From an uncultured Lentisphaeria bacterium (GTDB lineage: Bacteria; Verrucomicrobiota; Lentisphaeria; Victivallales; Victivallaceae): a DNA stretch of 32,602 nt. Of this stretch, positions 25,058-32,602 are shown one piece after another. The notes under the pieces were generated by a model, which saw nothing but the letters and a program-made list of their open reading frames with translations, made no database searches and was not told the DNA's origin. The position numbers and the translations under genes were made by a program. Position 1 is the first letter of the stretch. Each line of letters starts with the position of its first letter. The DNA is taken from positions 1 to 32,602 of the forward strand of contig CAIPAT010000312.1 of NCBI GenBank assembly GCA_903863035.1, read 5' to 3'.

Positions 25058-25762
25058 TTACTTCAATCTTAGCTTTGCCTCGTAATTTTTCACCCAGTAG
25101 CAAGGCGCCCAGGTGATCTGTTGTCGCGCAGTGGCTTTTGTACCTTGATTTGAAACATTTGCGGCGAGATTGAACCCAATCTCAAGGCCCTTCTGCGGAA
25201 CGATTCCCAGAAAGTTCCATGGAATAGCAAGTTCAGCCGTCCAGAAATTATCACTCATTGCCGCGGCGCCGTGGATGGCCAGGATATCGCCGAATCCGGT
25301 AATCTGTCCGCCGCCGATACGCCCAAGCGCGTCAATGCCAAGCTGATAGTATTGACCGTTAGGCAATTTGATATGCACTTCAAGACAGTCATTGGTAAAA
25401 ACCGAGGCATTCTTGTCGGTACTGAGTTCCATTACATCAACCATATAAGCCTGCATGCCGATGTATAGACATTTATCATCGTAACATACATAAGCAATCC
25501 GGTTCTGCGGTGCCAGCGCAGGTTGCGTGACACCGAGACCGTACAGACGCCATCCGGTCATCACGCCTTTTTGCGCCAGCGCTATCTGCGTCCACATCGG
25601 CTCTTTCAGTTGACCGTCAATAACCGGCTCATTGTCAATCTTCATTGCTTCAACGATGGGAACATTATTATTCTGAACATCCGCAGCAAGAATGTCTGCT
25701 GACTGATAAGTAATCGCTGCAGCAATTAGCGCTGTTGCAAATATTTGTTTATAACAGGTCAT
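25058..25762 (-). CDS. Secreted CBM9-like carbohydrate-binding protein
   Basis: This 234-residue protein has a signal peptide (about residues 1-27, ending near ILAAD) and a single CBM9-like domain. The marks are PVIDGQLKEPMW, DDKCLYIGMQ, NDCLEVHIK and WTAELAIPWNFLGI. The same landmarks occur at the N-terminus of the fusion at 11603-15085. The ATG forms an ATGA overlap with the preceding gene, and GAGG lies ahead, so it is coupled to it. With the DUF6067 and jelly-roll proteins encoded just before it, it likely forms a secreted set binding one glycan. No catalytic residues are visible. Confidence 0.88.
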   Translation of the reverse strand: MTCYKQIFATALIAAAITYQSADILAADVQNNNVPIVEAMKIDNEPVIDGQLKEPMWTQIALAQKGVMTGWRLYGLGVTQPALAPQNRIAYVCYDDKCLYIGMQAYMVDVMELSTDKNASVFTNDCLEVHIKLPNGQYYQLGIDALGRIGGGQITGFGDILAIHGAAAMSDNFWTAELAIPWNFLGIVPQKGLEIGFNLAANVSNQGTKATARQQITWAPCYWVKNYEAKLRLK

Positions 25763-26547
25763 TGTTTTGCCTCTTTTGTTGGTGGATTAACTGTTGTTTC
25801 CAATTTGACCACTTTAATATCATCGATATCTATATATTCAGGATTATAGTTTTTAGATAAACTGGTTTTAAGGGCAAAACCACCGGCATCAGCCCGCAGG
25901 TCATTGCCATCAAAGACAAGTTGATCGTTAAAAAATATCTTGCTGCCGCCATCCTGTTGACGAATTTTCACCGTCTGCCAGTCTGCAGTCACTTGTGGAC
26001 GTTTTGCTGAAAATTCAAATATGCCGTATTTAAGACACTTGTCTGTAAATTTTTCATTTTTTCCATACCAGCTTATGAAAGGGCCGTTCCCGAACCAGGT
26101 CTGATTCGGGAGCCAGTTGCAAAAGAAAAACCCGCGACTTTCGTACGGGTTTTCTTTCGAGGGTGCAATGTTCCATGACACCGCCAAAATACTTCCGCTA
26201 TTTTTGTTGCCTTCCGGCGCCTTGGGATTGCCGACTCTGAATCGGAAGGATAGTTCATAGTTCGTCCATCTGGCAATATCTTCCGGTTTGCATGAACCCG
26301 GGGTGTTGATTTTAGCCGGCGGAGCATTCAGCAGGGCGTCATTAGCTTCCATGCGGGCAAAATGGTTTCCATTTTCTTCAACTACTTTCACTTTACGGAC
26401 AGTCAACCATGCTTTGGAAATATTATTCTCAAAGTTATCCGCAAACAGCACTGCGCCATTCCCAGGGGTTTCATCTGCAACATTAACAATCGCAAACATC
26501 ACCAATATGGCGGAGAATGCGGCAATCTTTAAAAGCGATGATTTCAT
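25759..26547 (-). CDS. Secreted jelly-roll (LamG / DUF1080-like) protein
   Basis: This 262-residue protein has a signal peptide (MKSSLLKIAAFSAILVMFAI) and a beta-sandwich domain of the concanavalin-A-like type. Features are VLFADNFENNISKAW, YELSFRFRVGNP, TADWQTVKIRQQDG, KIFFNDQLVFDG and the closing YIDIDDIKVVKL. This resembles domains that bind or hydrolyse glycans, such as DUF1080 or LamG. No clear catalytic pair is visible, so binding is favoured. Its ATG overlaps the stop of the DUF6067 gene by one base (TAATG), and its own stop overlaps the CBM9 gene, so the three are made together. It takes the place that the LamG protein has in the other module. Confidence 0.82.
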   Translation of the reverse strand: MKSSLLKIAAFSAILVMFAIVNVADETPGNGAVLFADNFENNISKAWLTVRKVKVVEENGNHFARMEANDALLNAPPAKINTPGSCKPEDIARWTNYELSFRFRVGNPKAPEGNKNSGSILAVSWNIAPSKENPYESRGFFFCNWLPNQTWFGNGPFISWYGKNEKFTDKCLKYGIFEFSAKRPQVTADWQTVKIRQQDGGSKIFFNDQLVFDGNDLRADAGGFALKTSLSKNYNPEYIDIDDIKVVKLETTVNPPTKEAKQ

Positions 26548-29069
26548 TATTTAACCTCAATTATTCTGACCCCGTATGGGCCAGGCATTGGAATTTCAAA
26601 TTTCTTACCATTCCATGAGCCAAGCGCTTCTCCGGTTTCGGCGTCAACTACGTTCCGGGCTGACAGTGCGGACTCACATTCAATAGCGACTTTCACCGGA
26701 GTGACCGAGTAGCTTGACAGCACATACATTCTTCTTCCGTCCTTATGTTCCAGCATGATCCATTTGACTTCATTGGGCGTGACATTCATGCTAGCATCGC
26801 GATTCCAGTAATTGGTAATCTTGACATCGTCTCTGCCGTAGCCGAAATTACGTACAATTTTCTCCTGTTCAGGAGAACGGCGGTCGCCTTTGGCCAGTGC
26901 ACTGCCTCCGGCCGCTCCGCAGCGGGCGAGTTCATGCACCATTCTCATTCCCCAGGATATCTTTGCTTTCTGCTTTTCGTCAAGAGGTTTGACTACTGCG
27001 TTATTTTCACCGTAGAGATGTTTCAGCGAATAGCCGTGTGCTCCAACCTGAAAACCGGTGGATTCAGTCCTGACAAACGCCGGGTCAAATGCCTCCGTTC
27101 TGCTCTCCTCGTTATCCAGAATAACTGTTGCCCACGAGTGTAATGGCAGCATTAGTGTATTCGTCATGTGGCATGACCAGTGCAACCCCGGACCGTAAGT
27201 CTCGCGATATTTGGCTAAAATCTTGTATGTTCGCTTGTGGAGTTCTCGCAGGCTCCATAGTTCCAATGCCGGCTGAATTGCGCCGTCTTCAGTAAAATAA
27301 GCGGCCGAATTACGCGGGTTGAAAGAAACCCTGGTTCGATTGTTGTCCCAGTAAATGCCAATGCCGCGCCGCAGCCACTGATCCTGTACCCATGTCGCAA
27401 AATCGCGATAGGATGCGGCGGAATTGACCTCTACGGATGGACTCTGGTTGCTGCCCTGCGCAAAAATAGTCCAGTCAGGCCATTGCCTCGGGGTGTATAA
27501 ACTCAGTCCCCACTCATCCTGAAATGTCTTCCATTCATCTGTTACCATAGATGCTGAATTCTCGGAGGAATAGACCATCGGGGGGAGATCGGTATTGACA
27601 TATCTTTTGGCAAAATATTCGTTCATCCATACCCAGTCTTTATCGCCGAAAACCTTAGGCGGATTCAATTCTTTTTTAAGCTGCTCCATCCCGGACTTGT
27701 CAATTTTGCCATTTTTAATGGAATTCTGGATAACCTCAACAATGCGCCAGTCATTTTTATATGGTAACATGGAGCCGCAATGAATGCCGCCCCATGGCAC
27801 GACAGGGCCGGAACATGATGCTATATTGACTTGTTCAGCACGCCAATTGACCGGCATCGGCTTGGTCGGACTGGCTTGCAAGCCAAAGACCAGACTATGA
27901 CGTTCCTTGATTATTGACGGGTGATTAATCAGGTATATGCGCAAAGTCAGCGTGTCGCCATTGCGAATAATCTCCTGAACCGGTTCTTTGCTGCCGCCTT
28001 TGACGGTAAGCCAGCCACGATCATTTTCGGCGAACCACGCCAGGCCTTCGACTTCGGATCCCAGCCAGATATACGGAGTGAAAGTATTCTGCCATCTGAG
28101 ATATCTTTTAGCTTGCGCACTGGTCCAGATTCTGCCCTGGCCTTCCGGAGTTGTTCCAGCATAATTTATCCGCGGACCATCGACAGTTTGATGCATCAAA
28201 GACATTTCGGAATTTTTCAAGGGAATATCAATCCACAATTTATTGACTTTTACCGGACTGGAGCCTGGCAGAAGTGTCATTTCCACTTTAGTCATTCCGT
28301 CAATTTCAGTAGTGCTGCGAACTTCATAGCCAATATTGTCATCTCCGCCTTTACCGGTATGCACGGCATGATCTGGAACTGATTCCGCAAGATTCGGGCT
28401 TTCTGCGAGTATCGTTTTTATCCGTCCGTCAGCCGTTTCATAGCGCAAAGTCATCGGTGCGGCAAGCAGTTCTTTGCCATTGGCGATGATTGAATCAAAC
28501 AAGCCAAAACCGTTCATCTTCATCTGGCGTAATACCACCTGAACCGACGAATCAGTTGCCTTTACCGGTTCGAAAGGTGCAGGCACGGAATTATCCAGTC
28601 CCAGTTTGCTGCCTTCCCACTGGAAAACCTGACGTTCAAACGGCAGGGCAAATTCTACTTTCTCTCCATTGCGGTCGAAAATAAAAACGATATCGTACTT
28701 GCCGCTTTGTTTATTGATTTCCGGCATGGCAAGGCGCAATTCATCCGACTTGCCGTTGACTATCTTCAGTTTGCCGCCGGCAATAACCGTGTTCCCGCCG
28801 CGCGGCCGGATGACTACCTCGACGGAATTCACAGAGTTGCCGAAATCCACAGCTTCCCGCACCCGGACATTCTGGCGGTCAAAGTCAATTTTTGCATACA
28901 CCTCGCAGGCCGTCGGGTATACTGCAAATTGAGCGGCGCGTTCAAGGCCGTACTGCAGCCGCTTGTCTATCTGATTTTTTTCGGCTGCGTAATTCGCCTG
29001 AATCAGACAAATGGTAATTAGCATAACCCAAACCTGTTTTGAAAGCAGAGCCCGTATAAATGAAAGCAT
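26547..29069 (-). CDS. Secreted DUF6067 (GH123-like) protein without CBM9
   Basis: This 840-residue protein has an N-terminal hydrophobic signal (about residues 5-29). A beta-sandwich follows, then the DUF6067 region with WIDIPLKNSEMS, TPYIWLGSEVEGLAWFAE, LQASPTKPMP (397-406), WKTFQDEWG, GIGIYWDN and LHWSCHMTNTLMLPLHSWA. It aligns with the fusion at 11603-15085 over most of its length but lacks the 200-residue CBM9 domain, which here is a separate gene 0.8 kb downstream. It probably cleaves or modifies a polysaccharide outside the cytoplasm; the linkage is unknown. TAGGAT lies before the ATG, and the pseudopilin gene ends 37 bp upstream. Confidence 0.87.
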   Translation of the reverse strand: MLSFIRALLSKQVWVMLITICLIQANYAAEKNQIDKRLQYGLERAAQFAVYPTACEVYAKIDFDRQNVRVREAVDFGNSVNSVEVVIRPRGGNTVIAGGKLKIVNGKSDELRLAMPEINKQSGKYDIVFIFDRNGEKVEFALPFERQVFQWEGSKLGLDNSVPAPFEPVKATDSSVQVVLRQMKMNGFGLFDSIIANGKELLAAPMTLRYETADGRIKTILAESPNLAESVPDHAVHTGKGGDDNIGYEVRSTTEIDGMTKVEMTLLPGSSPVKVNKLWIDIPLKNSEMSLMHQTVDGPRINYAGTTPEGQGRIWTSAQAKRYLRWQNTFTPYIWLGSEVEGLAWFAENDRGWLTVKGGSKEPVQEIIRNGDTLTLRIYLINHPSIIKERHSLVFGLQASPTKPMPVNWRAEQVNIASCSGPVVPWGGIHCGSMLPYKNDWRIVEVIQNSIKNGKIDKSGMEQLKKELNPPKVFGDKDWVWMNEYFAKRYVNTDLPPMVYSSENSASMVTDEWKTFQDEWGLSLYTPRQWPDWTIFAQGSNQSPSVEVNSAASYRDFATWVQDQWLRRGIGIYWDNNRTRVSFNPRNSAAYFTEDGAIQPALELWSLRELHKRTYKILAKYRETYGPGLHWSCHMTNTLMLPLHSWATVILDNEESRTEAFDPAFVRTESTGFQVGAHGYSLKHLYGENNAVVKPLDEKQKAKISWGMRMVHELARCGAAGGSALAKGDRRSPEQEKIVRNFGYGRDDVKITNYWNRDASMNVTPNEVKWIMLEHKDGRRMYVLSSYSVTPVKVAIECESALSARNVVDAETGEALGSWNGKKFEIPMPGPYGVRIIEVK

Positions 29070-29106
29070 AATATGTAATCCTATGTTGAGATATTAAAAT
29101 TTTAAA

Positions 29107-29796
29107 TTACCAGCCCTGATAAGATGCGGTCACCCAGTTTGTACTAAAATCGTTTCTTTTGATGTTTGAAGCATGCCCGTCGGCAAAAAGAATATTGGCA
29201 GTATAATTGTGAATACTGAAACCGATTCCGGCGGCGTTAGTGAAAGCATAGTTAGTTAAATTTGAAGCATTTAATTCGCCATCGGCGAGAAATGCCAGTT
29301 CAGTTGGCTTTTTTATTTTGCCGCGGTTATGCCTGACATACTTGCCGCTTACCTGATGATAGCCTCCCAGAGTTGCATATGCATATTTGCCAGGAACGTT
29401 GACGCTATATGGCTTATTAAGATTTGCCGGACAGATCAATTTTGTCTGTTGCTGGTAGGTCAGGAATTTGTCATCATTCAACTTATAATTCCAGACTTTA
29501 TAATTTTCCGAAATATTATCATAAGCGGCGTTGGCGGAATCATAAAAGCTGACCGGATATTTGTCATTGTTCGCGTCCGCAGAAGTCGTAAACGCCAAAA
29601 AGTATTGTTTGGTATTTGACAGGCATGATGTTCTATGCGCTTTGACGCGGGCTTTATTGAGCGCCGGCAGCAGCATGGCGGCCAGAATCGCGATGATCGC
29701 GATCACGATCAGGAGTTCCACGAGCGTAAAATTTCCAGTAATCAAATGTTTACGGAAACCATTTTTCACGATTTTTTGGTGCTTTGCATTTTTCAT
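29107..29796 (-). CDS. Pseudopilin-like protein with H-X9-DG C-terminal domain (B)
   Basis: This 229-residue protein has a longer basic leader (about 21 residues) before [17 protein letters not shown], the prepilin cleavage and membrane segment, then [10 protein letters not shown] and SCLSNTKQ. The C-terminus has [16 protein letters not shown], the H-X9-DG motif. The body differs strongly from pseudopilin A. The start at 29796 was chosen for the AAAGGGG upstream; a start at 29844 would overlap the FAD oxidoreductase gene. It is 44 bp downstream of that gene and 37 bp upstream of the DUF6067 gene, so the pilin-DUF6067 order is the same as in the other module. Confidence 0.92.
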   Translation of the reverse strand: MKNAKHQKIVKNGFRKHLITGNFTLVELLIVIAIIAILAAMLLPALNKARVKAHRTSCLSNTKQYFLAFTTSADANNDKYPVSFYDSANAAYDNISENYKVWNYKLNDDKFLTYQQQTKLICPANLNKPYSVNVPGKYAYATLGGYHQVSGKYVRHNRGKIKKPTELAFLADGELNASNLTNYAFTNAAGIGFSIHNYTANILFADGHASNIKRNDFSTNWVTASYQGW

Positions 29797-29815
29797 TTTA
29801 ATTCGCCCCTTTGTA

Positions 29816-29844
29816 ATTATAGCTCTGTTTTTTATTACTATCAA
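29816..29844 (-). promoter_or_regulatory. Possible internal promoter for the pseudopilin B operon
   Basis: On the minus strand TTGATA (29844-29839) and TATAAT (29821-29816) are 17 bases apart, overlapping the last codon of the FAD oxidoreductase gene. Transcription would start near 29809, only about 13 bases before the ATG and partly inside the AAAGGGG ribosome site, which weakens the case. Confidence 0.45.
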
Positions 29845-31577
29845 ATAACTTCAAAACTAAAGACATGTGTTTTGTCACCACCCCATGCGGATTTCAGGCG
29901 CAGGCGGCAGGCGTTGATGGATTTTTCCGGCAGTGGTAACGTGACCAGGCGGCGGTGATTGTCCTTTATCTGATAAACCGTCTGCCAGGTATTGCCGGAA
30001 CAGATTTCAATATCAAAATCCTTTGCCAGCATAGCCGGCATTGTCGCTGGCGGATAGTCTTTCGGATAATTGCAGCGCATCCGTTTAAAACCTGAGAAGT
30101 CACTGTCAAACACGATACGGATCCGTTTAGCGTTGACCGGCTGCTTCCATGTGCAGGTGATCGTTTCATTTTCATCACCCCGCCAGCCATTGTCATTGTC
30201 TGCAAGTCCGCGCTCAATACCGTTAAGGAGATTATCCGGACTGCCGCTTGATACAGTGAGCGCCGCTTTCATAGTCAAATCCGGTATTTTTCTGAGATGC
30301 CAGGGGATATAACAGTCCTGTTCAATCAAGGTATCCTGAAGTTCAGTGATTTTTTGTTCATAAACCCCTCTTGGCGTCAGCGCATTCTTAATGGCAATCG
30401 CTGCAGCAGTACCGGCCGCCTGTCCCATGATCGAACAGGTTGACATTACCCGGGTGGCGCTCATCGCCATGTGAGTGGTGGAAATATTGCGTCCGGCGAA
30501 TAATAGATTGTCGATGTTTTTGGAATACAGGCAGCGGAATGGAATACCGAAAGGTGATGGAGCCCTGTGAAAAATTGTCGGTTTGCCCGGATATTTGATT
30601 GCTTCAGGATGGTGGTCGTCCATCGGCCAGCCGCCGTAGGCAACAATATCGTCGAACCGGCCTTCCGCCTCTATATCGTTCTGAGTGAGGATATGATCGC
30701 CGGTATAGCGGATGTTTTCACGTTTTCCAGGGAGTGAGCCGATCCAGTCCAGTTCCCATTTATGGCCCCGCCCGTCAGGATGATTCTTAATCAACGCCCA
30801 TACTCCGTAAGCCATTTTAAAGAGTTCATCGCGGATCATGTCCGCATCGTTGATGGTGTCATTTACCCCGCCGATTTCCAGCCACCAGAAGTTGTCGCTG
30901 GTTGAGAGCGGCCGGTTCGGCAGATCCTCAACCGTATAGCGGTTTGCCCATTCGGGGGGGATGAACGGAACATGATGGTCAGTCTGGCGCAACTGGATGA
31001 GGATTGAATTCCCCATGGTTTTGGCGTCAGCGATTTCCGGGGCATGTGATTCATTAAACTCGCTTCGGGCTTCCCGGCCGCGACGGAATTCGGCGCCGGA
31101 GGCGCGGAGTACAGAGTCACCGGAACAATCGGCAAACATCCCGGCGTCAACTTGATAATAACACTGTTCTGTCAAGTGCCAGGCCTTGACAGAAGTTATT
31201 TTTTTGCCCGATTCGTCAACGGTTACGTCATTCACCGCGCAATTCAATACCAGTGTGAGATTTTCCTGTTCGATACATTTTCCGTAAAGCACATGATCCC
31301 ATAAGGAGTAAAGAAGTTTGGGATTACGATACAGATTTTCAAGTTGAAGTTCTTCCAGTATTCCGGCTTCACGGTTATCAGGCTTGTCGGCGCCGCATAT
31401 CCACATGCGGATTTCACTGGATGAGTTTCCGCCCAGCACTGGCCTGTCCTGCAATAAAATCGTTTTTACTCCGTTTCGCGCCGCTGCAAGCGCCGTGCAA
31501 ACTCCAGCCATTCCGCCGCCCGCAACGCAAAATTCAGCCGAAAGAGTTTTAGTAGCAAATGAACTTATCGCACTCAT
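29841..31577 (-). CDS. FAD-dependent oxidoreductase (FAD_oxidored family) with C-terminal discoidin-like part
   Basis: This 578-residue protein has the dinucleotide motif [10 protein letters not shown] (G20, G22, G25) followed by [18 protein letters not shown], the mark of the FAD_oxidored group. Later come [11 protein letters not shown] and [21 protein letters not shown], the second FAD-contact region. After about residue 430 a beta-rich region ([20 protein letters not shown]) resembles a discoidin-type domain. There is no signal peptide. Members are common in PVC-bacteria sugar loci, and their substrates are mostly unknown; oxidation of a sugar hydroxyl is a guess. AAGGAA lies before the ATG. 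It is the first gene left of the divergent AraC regulator and may open the long operon running to 17294. Confidence 0.88.
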   Translation of the reverse strand: MSAISSFATKTLSAEFCVAGGGMAGVCTALAAARNGVKTILLQDRPVLGGNSSSEIRMWICGADKPDNREAGILEELQLENLYRNPKLLYSLWDHVLYGKCIEQENLTLVLNCAVNDVTVDESGKKITSVKAWHLTEQCYYQVDAGMFADCSGDSVLRASGAEFRRGREARSEFNESHAPEIADAKTMGNSILIQLRQTDHHVPFIPPEWANRYTVEDLPNRPLSTSDNFWWLEIGGVNDTINDADMIRDELFKMAYGVWALIKNHPDGRGHKWELDWIGSLPGKRENIRYTGDHILTQNDIEAEGRFDDIVAYGGWPMDDHHPEAIKYPGKPTIFHRAPSPFGIPFRCLYSKNIDNLLFAGRNISTTHMAMSATRVMSTCSIMGQAAGTAAAIAIKNALTPRGVYEQKITELQDTLIEQDCYIPWHLRKIPDLTMKAALTVSSGSPDNLLNGIERGLADNDNGWRGDENETITCTWKQPVNAKRIRIVFDSDFSGFKRMRCNYPKDYPPATMPAMLAKDFDIEICSGNTWQTVYQIKDNHRRLVTLPLPEKSINACRLRLKSAWGGDKTHVFSFEVI

Positions 31578-31609
31578 GATATTTCCTTGTCTGATTGTTT
31601 CATATTTCT

Positions 31610-31638
31610 ATTATAACTTATGAATCAAGGATTGACTA
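31610..31638 (-). promoter_or_regulatory. Promoter of the FAD oxidoreductase gene
   Basis: On the minus strand TAGTCA (31638-31633) lies 17 bases before a perfect TATAAT (31615-31610). The predicted start is near 31603, 26 bases ahead of the ATG. The weak -35 suggests an activated promoter, fitting an AraC-type activator encoded next door. Confidence 0.55.
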
Positions 31639-31660
31639 TAGGGTGAAGTTCAATTATTTT
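31632..31660 (+). promoter_or_regulatory. Promoter of the AraC-type regulator gene
   Basis: TTGACT (31632-31637) and TATTTT (31655-31660) are 17 bases apart, giving a start near 31667 and a leader of about 40 bases. Its -35 shares five base pairs with the -35 of the divergent promoter. Confidence 0.4.
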
Positions 31661-31707
31661 ATCATAAAGTTTAATATTATTATCATTTTCATGACTGGGT
31701 GTTATTT

Positions 31708-32595
31708 ATGAAACAGCTTCTGCAACCTCAATACAGAGACTGGCTGAATCTTTCATTTCATCTCTTATGGTGCTATGACCATAAACTGGGCATGGACTGG
31801 AAATATAAAAATATGATAAACCCGGCCCCGGCTTCCAGTAAAACTTATTTCGTTAATAACGCCGGCTGGCTGGTCAGGGAAGGATGGGCGGAGGTGCGTC
31901 ATGATAATAAGGTTTTGCGGGCTAATCCAGGTCAATGGATGATTGTAAAACCAGGACAGCGTATTCAGAAATTTGCAGAAAATACCAGATTGCTGGTAGT
32001 TACTTTTGACGCGAGATGGCCGGATGGCACCAACTGGCTGGAAGAGGGGCTCAGTACCATACTTGAAGCCGCGAAGTATCCGGAATTGGAACGCCTTGCC
32101 CGTCCGATGGTGAGAATAACCAAAACTATGACTCCCGGATGGTATATTTTCGAGCATCGTATAGGCCGGGATGATTTCCTTGAGCTGCATGCTAATCTCG
32201 CACGCTGGCTCAGAGCCCTTGCTTCAGCATTATCTGAAAATGGAATAGAAACAACGCGCCGTGACAGCATTGACGAGAATGTGCTGAAAGGATTGCATCT
32301 GCTGCAGTCTCTGCCGCTGGATCAGCAGCTTGACAGGGAACAGTTTGCCAAAGACATCGGGCTCAGTCCAGTCCATCTGACTCGTCTTTTTCTAAAACAC
32401 ATCGGCACAACTCCCAGCGATTATCATAATCACATGAGACTGGAACAGGCTCGCCGGCGTATGTCAGTTCCCGGAGCCCGGATCAAGGACGTTGCCACAG
32501 AGCTGGGCTTTATCCACCTTTCTCACTTTTCAACATGGTTCAAGAAAAATGAGAACCTTTCCCCAGCCGCCTTCAAAGGCAGGATAAAGTCTTGA
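31708..32595 (+). CDS. AraC/XylS-family transcriptional regulator
   Basis: This 295-residue protein is the only plus-strand gene. Its N-terminal two thirds form a cupin-like sensing domain (YFVNNAGWLVREGWAEV, NPGQWMIVKPGQRIQKF). The last 100 residues hold the double helix-turn-helix: FAKDIGLSPVHLTRLFLKHI, then DVATELGFIHLSHFSTWFK and NLSPAAFKGR, the standard AraC signature. It likely activates the divergent FAD oxidoreductase gene and perhaps the operon beyond, in response to a sugar. The ATG at 31708 (MKQLLQPQYRDW) was chosen over an in-frame GTG at 31699 because GGG lies a few bases ahead. The gene is complete and ends 7 bases before the window edge. Confidence 0.93.
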   Translation: MKQLLQPQYRDWLNLSFHLLWCYDHKLGMDWKYKNMINPAPASSKTYFVNNAGWLVREGWAEVRHDNKVLRANPGQWMIVKPGQRIQKFAENTRLLVVTFDARWPDGTNWLEEGLSTILEAAKYPELERLARPMVRITKTMTPGWYIFEHRIGRDDFLELHANLARWLRALASALSENGIETTRRDSIDENVLKGLHLLQSLPLDQQLDREQFAKDIGLSPVHLTRLFLKHIGTTPSDYHNHMRLEQARRRMSVPGARIKDVATELGFIHLSHFSTWFKKNENLSPAAFKGRIKS

Positions 32596-32602
32596 AGATT
32601 CT

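Noticed and set aside
1..32602. tRNA, rRNA, CRISPR, insertion sequence or prophage
   Set aside because: No cloverleaf, regularly spaced repeats, transposase motifs or phage genes were seen on reading the window.

Overview
This window looks like a carbohydrate-utilisation island from a member of the Lentisphaerota (Victivallales-like; PVC superphylum). I infer this from gene content, not from a marker gene. Two H-X9-DG pseudopilin-like proteins carry the typical [28 protein letters not shown] leader (split here as [16 protein letters not shown] plus [12 protein letters not shown]). They sit beside DUF6067/GH123-like secreted proteins, a DUF4832 protein, an FAD_oxidored-family protein, GH4 and clan GH-D enzymes, Gfo/Idh/MocA and UroD-family proteins. 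Twenty-one of the 22 genes or gene remnants lie on the minus strand; only the AraC-type regulator at the right end is on the plus strand. I see no tRNA, rRNA, CRISPR array, insertion sequence or phage gene.

Layout, right to left (the direction of most transcription). (1) 31.7-17.3 kb: a plus-strand AraC regulator diverges from a long compact series: FAD oxidoreductase, pseudopilin, DUF6067 protein, jelly-roll lectin-like protein, CBM9-like protein, terminator-like hairpin, GH36-like enzyme, GPH sugar transporter, UroD-family protein, GH4, GH36. (2) 17.0-7.5 kb: a GntR/LacI-type repressor behind a consensus sigma70 promoter filled with ATCAG repeats, then a second pseudopilin, a CBM9-DUF6067 fusion, a LamG lectin, a DUF4832 protein and an SGNH esterase with a CBM9-like tail. 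(3) 7.5 kb to the left edge: a 150-bp array of stem-loops, then a tight operon of GH4, Gfo/Idh/MocA oxidoreductase, alpha/beta hydrolase, a second GPH transporter, a chimeric UroD-oxidoreductase remnant, a second UroD-family protein and a GH39 glycosidase cut by the window edge.

A plausible working model is as follows. Secreted DUF6067, lectin/CBM9 and SGNH proteins bind and trim a plant or algal glycan outside the cytoplasm. GPH permeases import the oligosaccharides. Cytoplasmic GH4, GH36, GH39 and Gfo/Idh/MocA enzymes finish the breakdown, and sugar-responsive regulators (GntR/LacI and AraC types) switch the sets on. The UroD-family proteins are translationally linked to the transporters; their chemistry here is unknown.

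The most notable points are: two parallel pseudopilin + DUF6067 + lectin modules in which CBM9 is fused in one and a separate gene in the other; a 1.49-kb direct duplication (transporter plus the start of UroD) about 19.5 kb apart; a clean gene chimera at the end of one copy; and a structured palindrome array in the leader of a GH4 operon.
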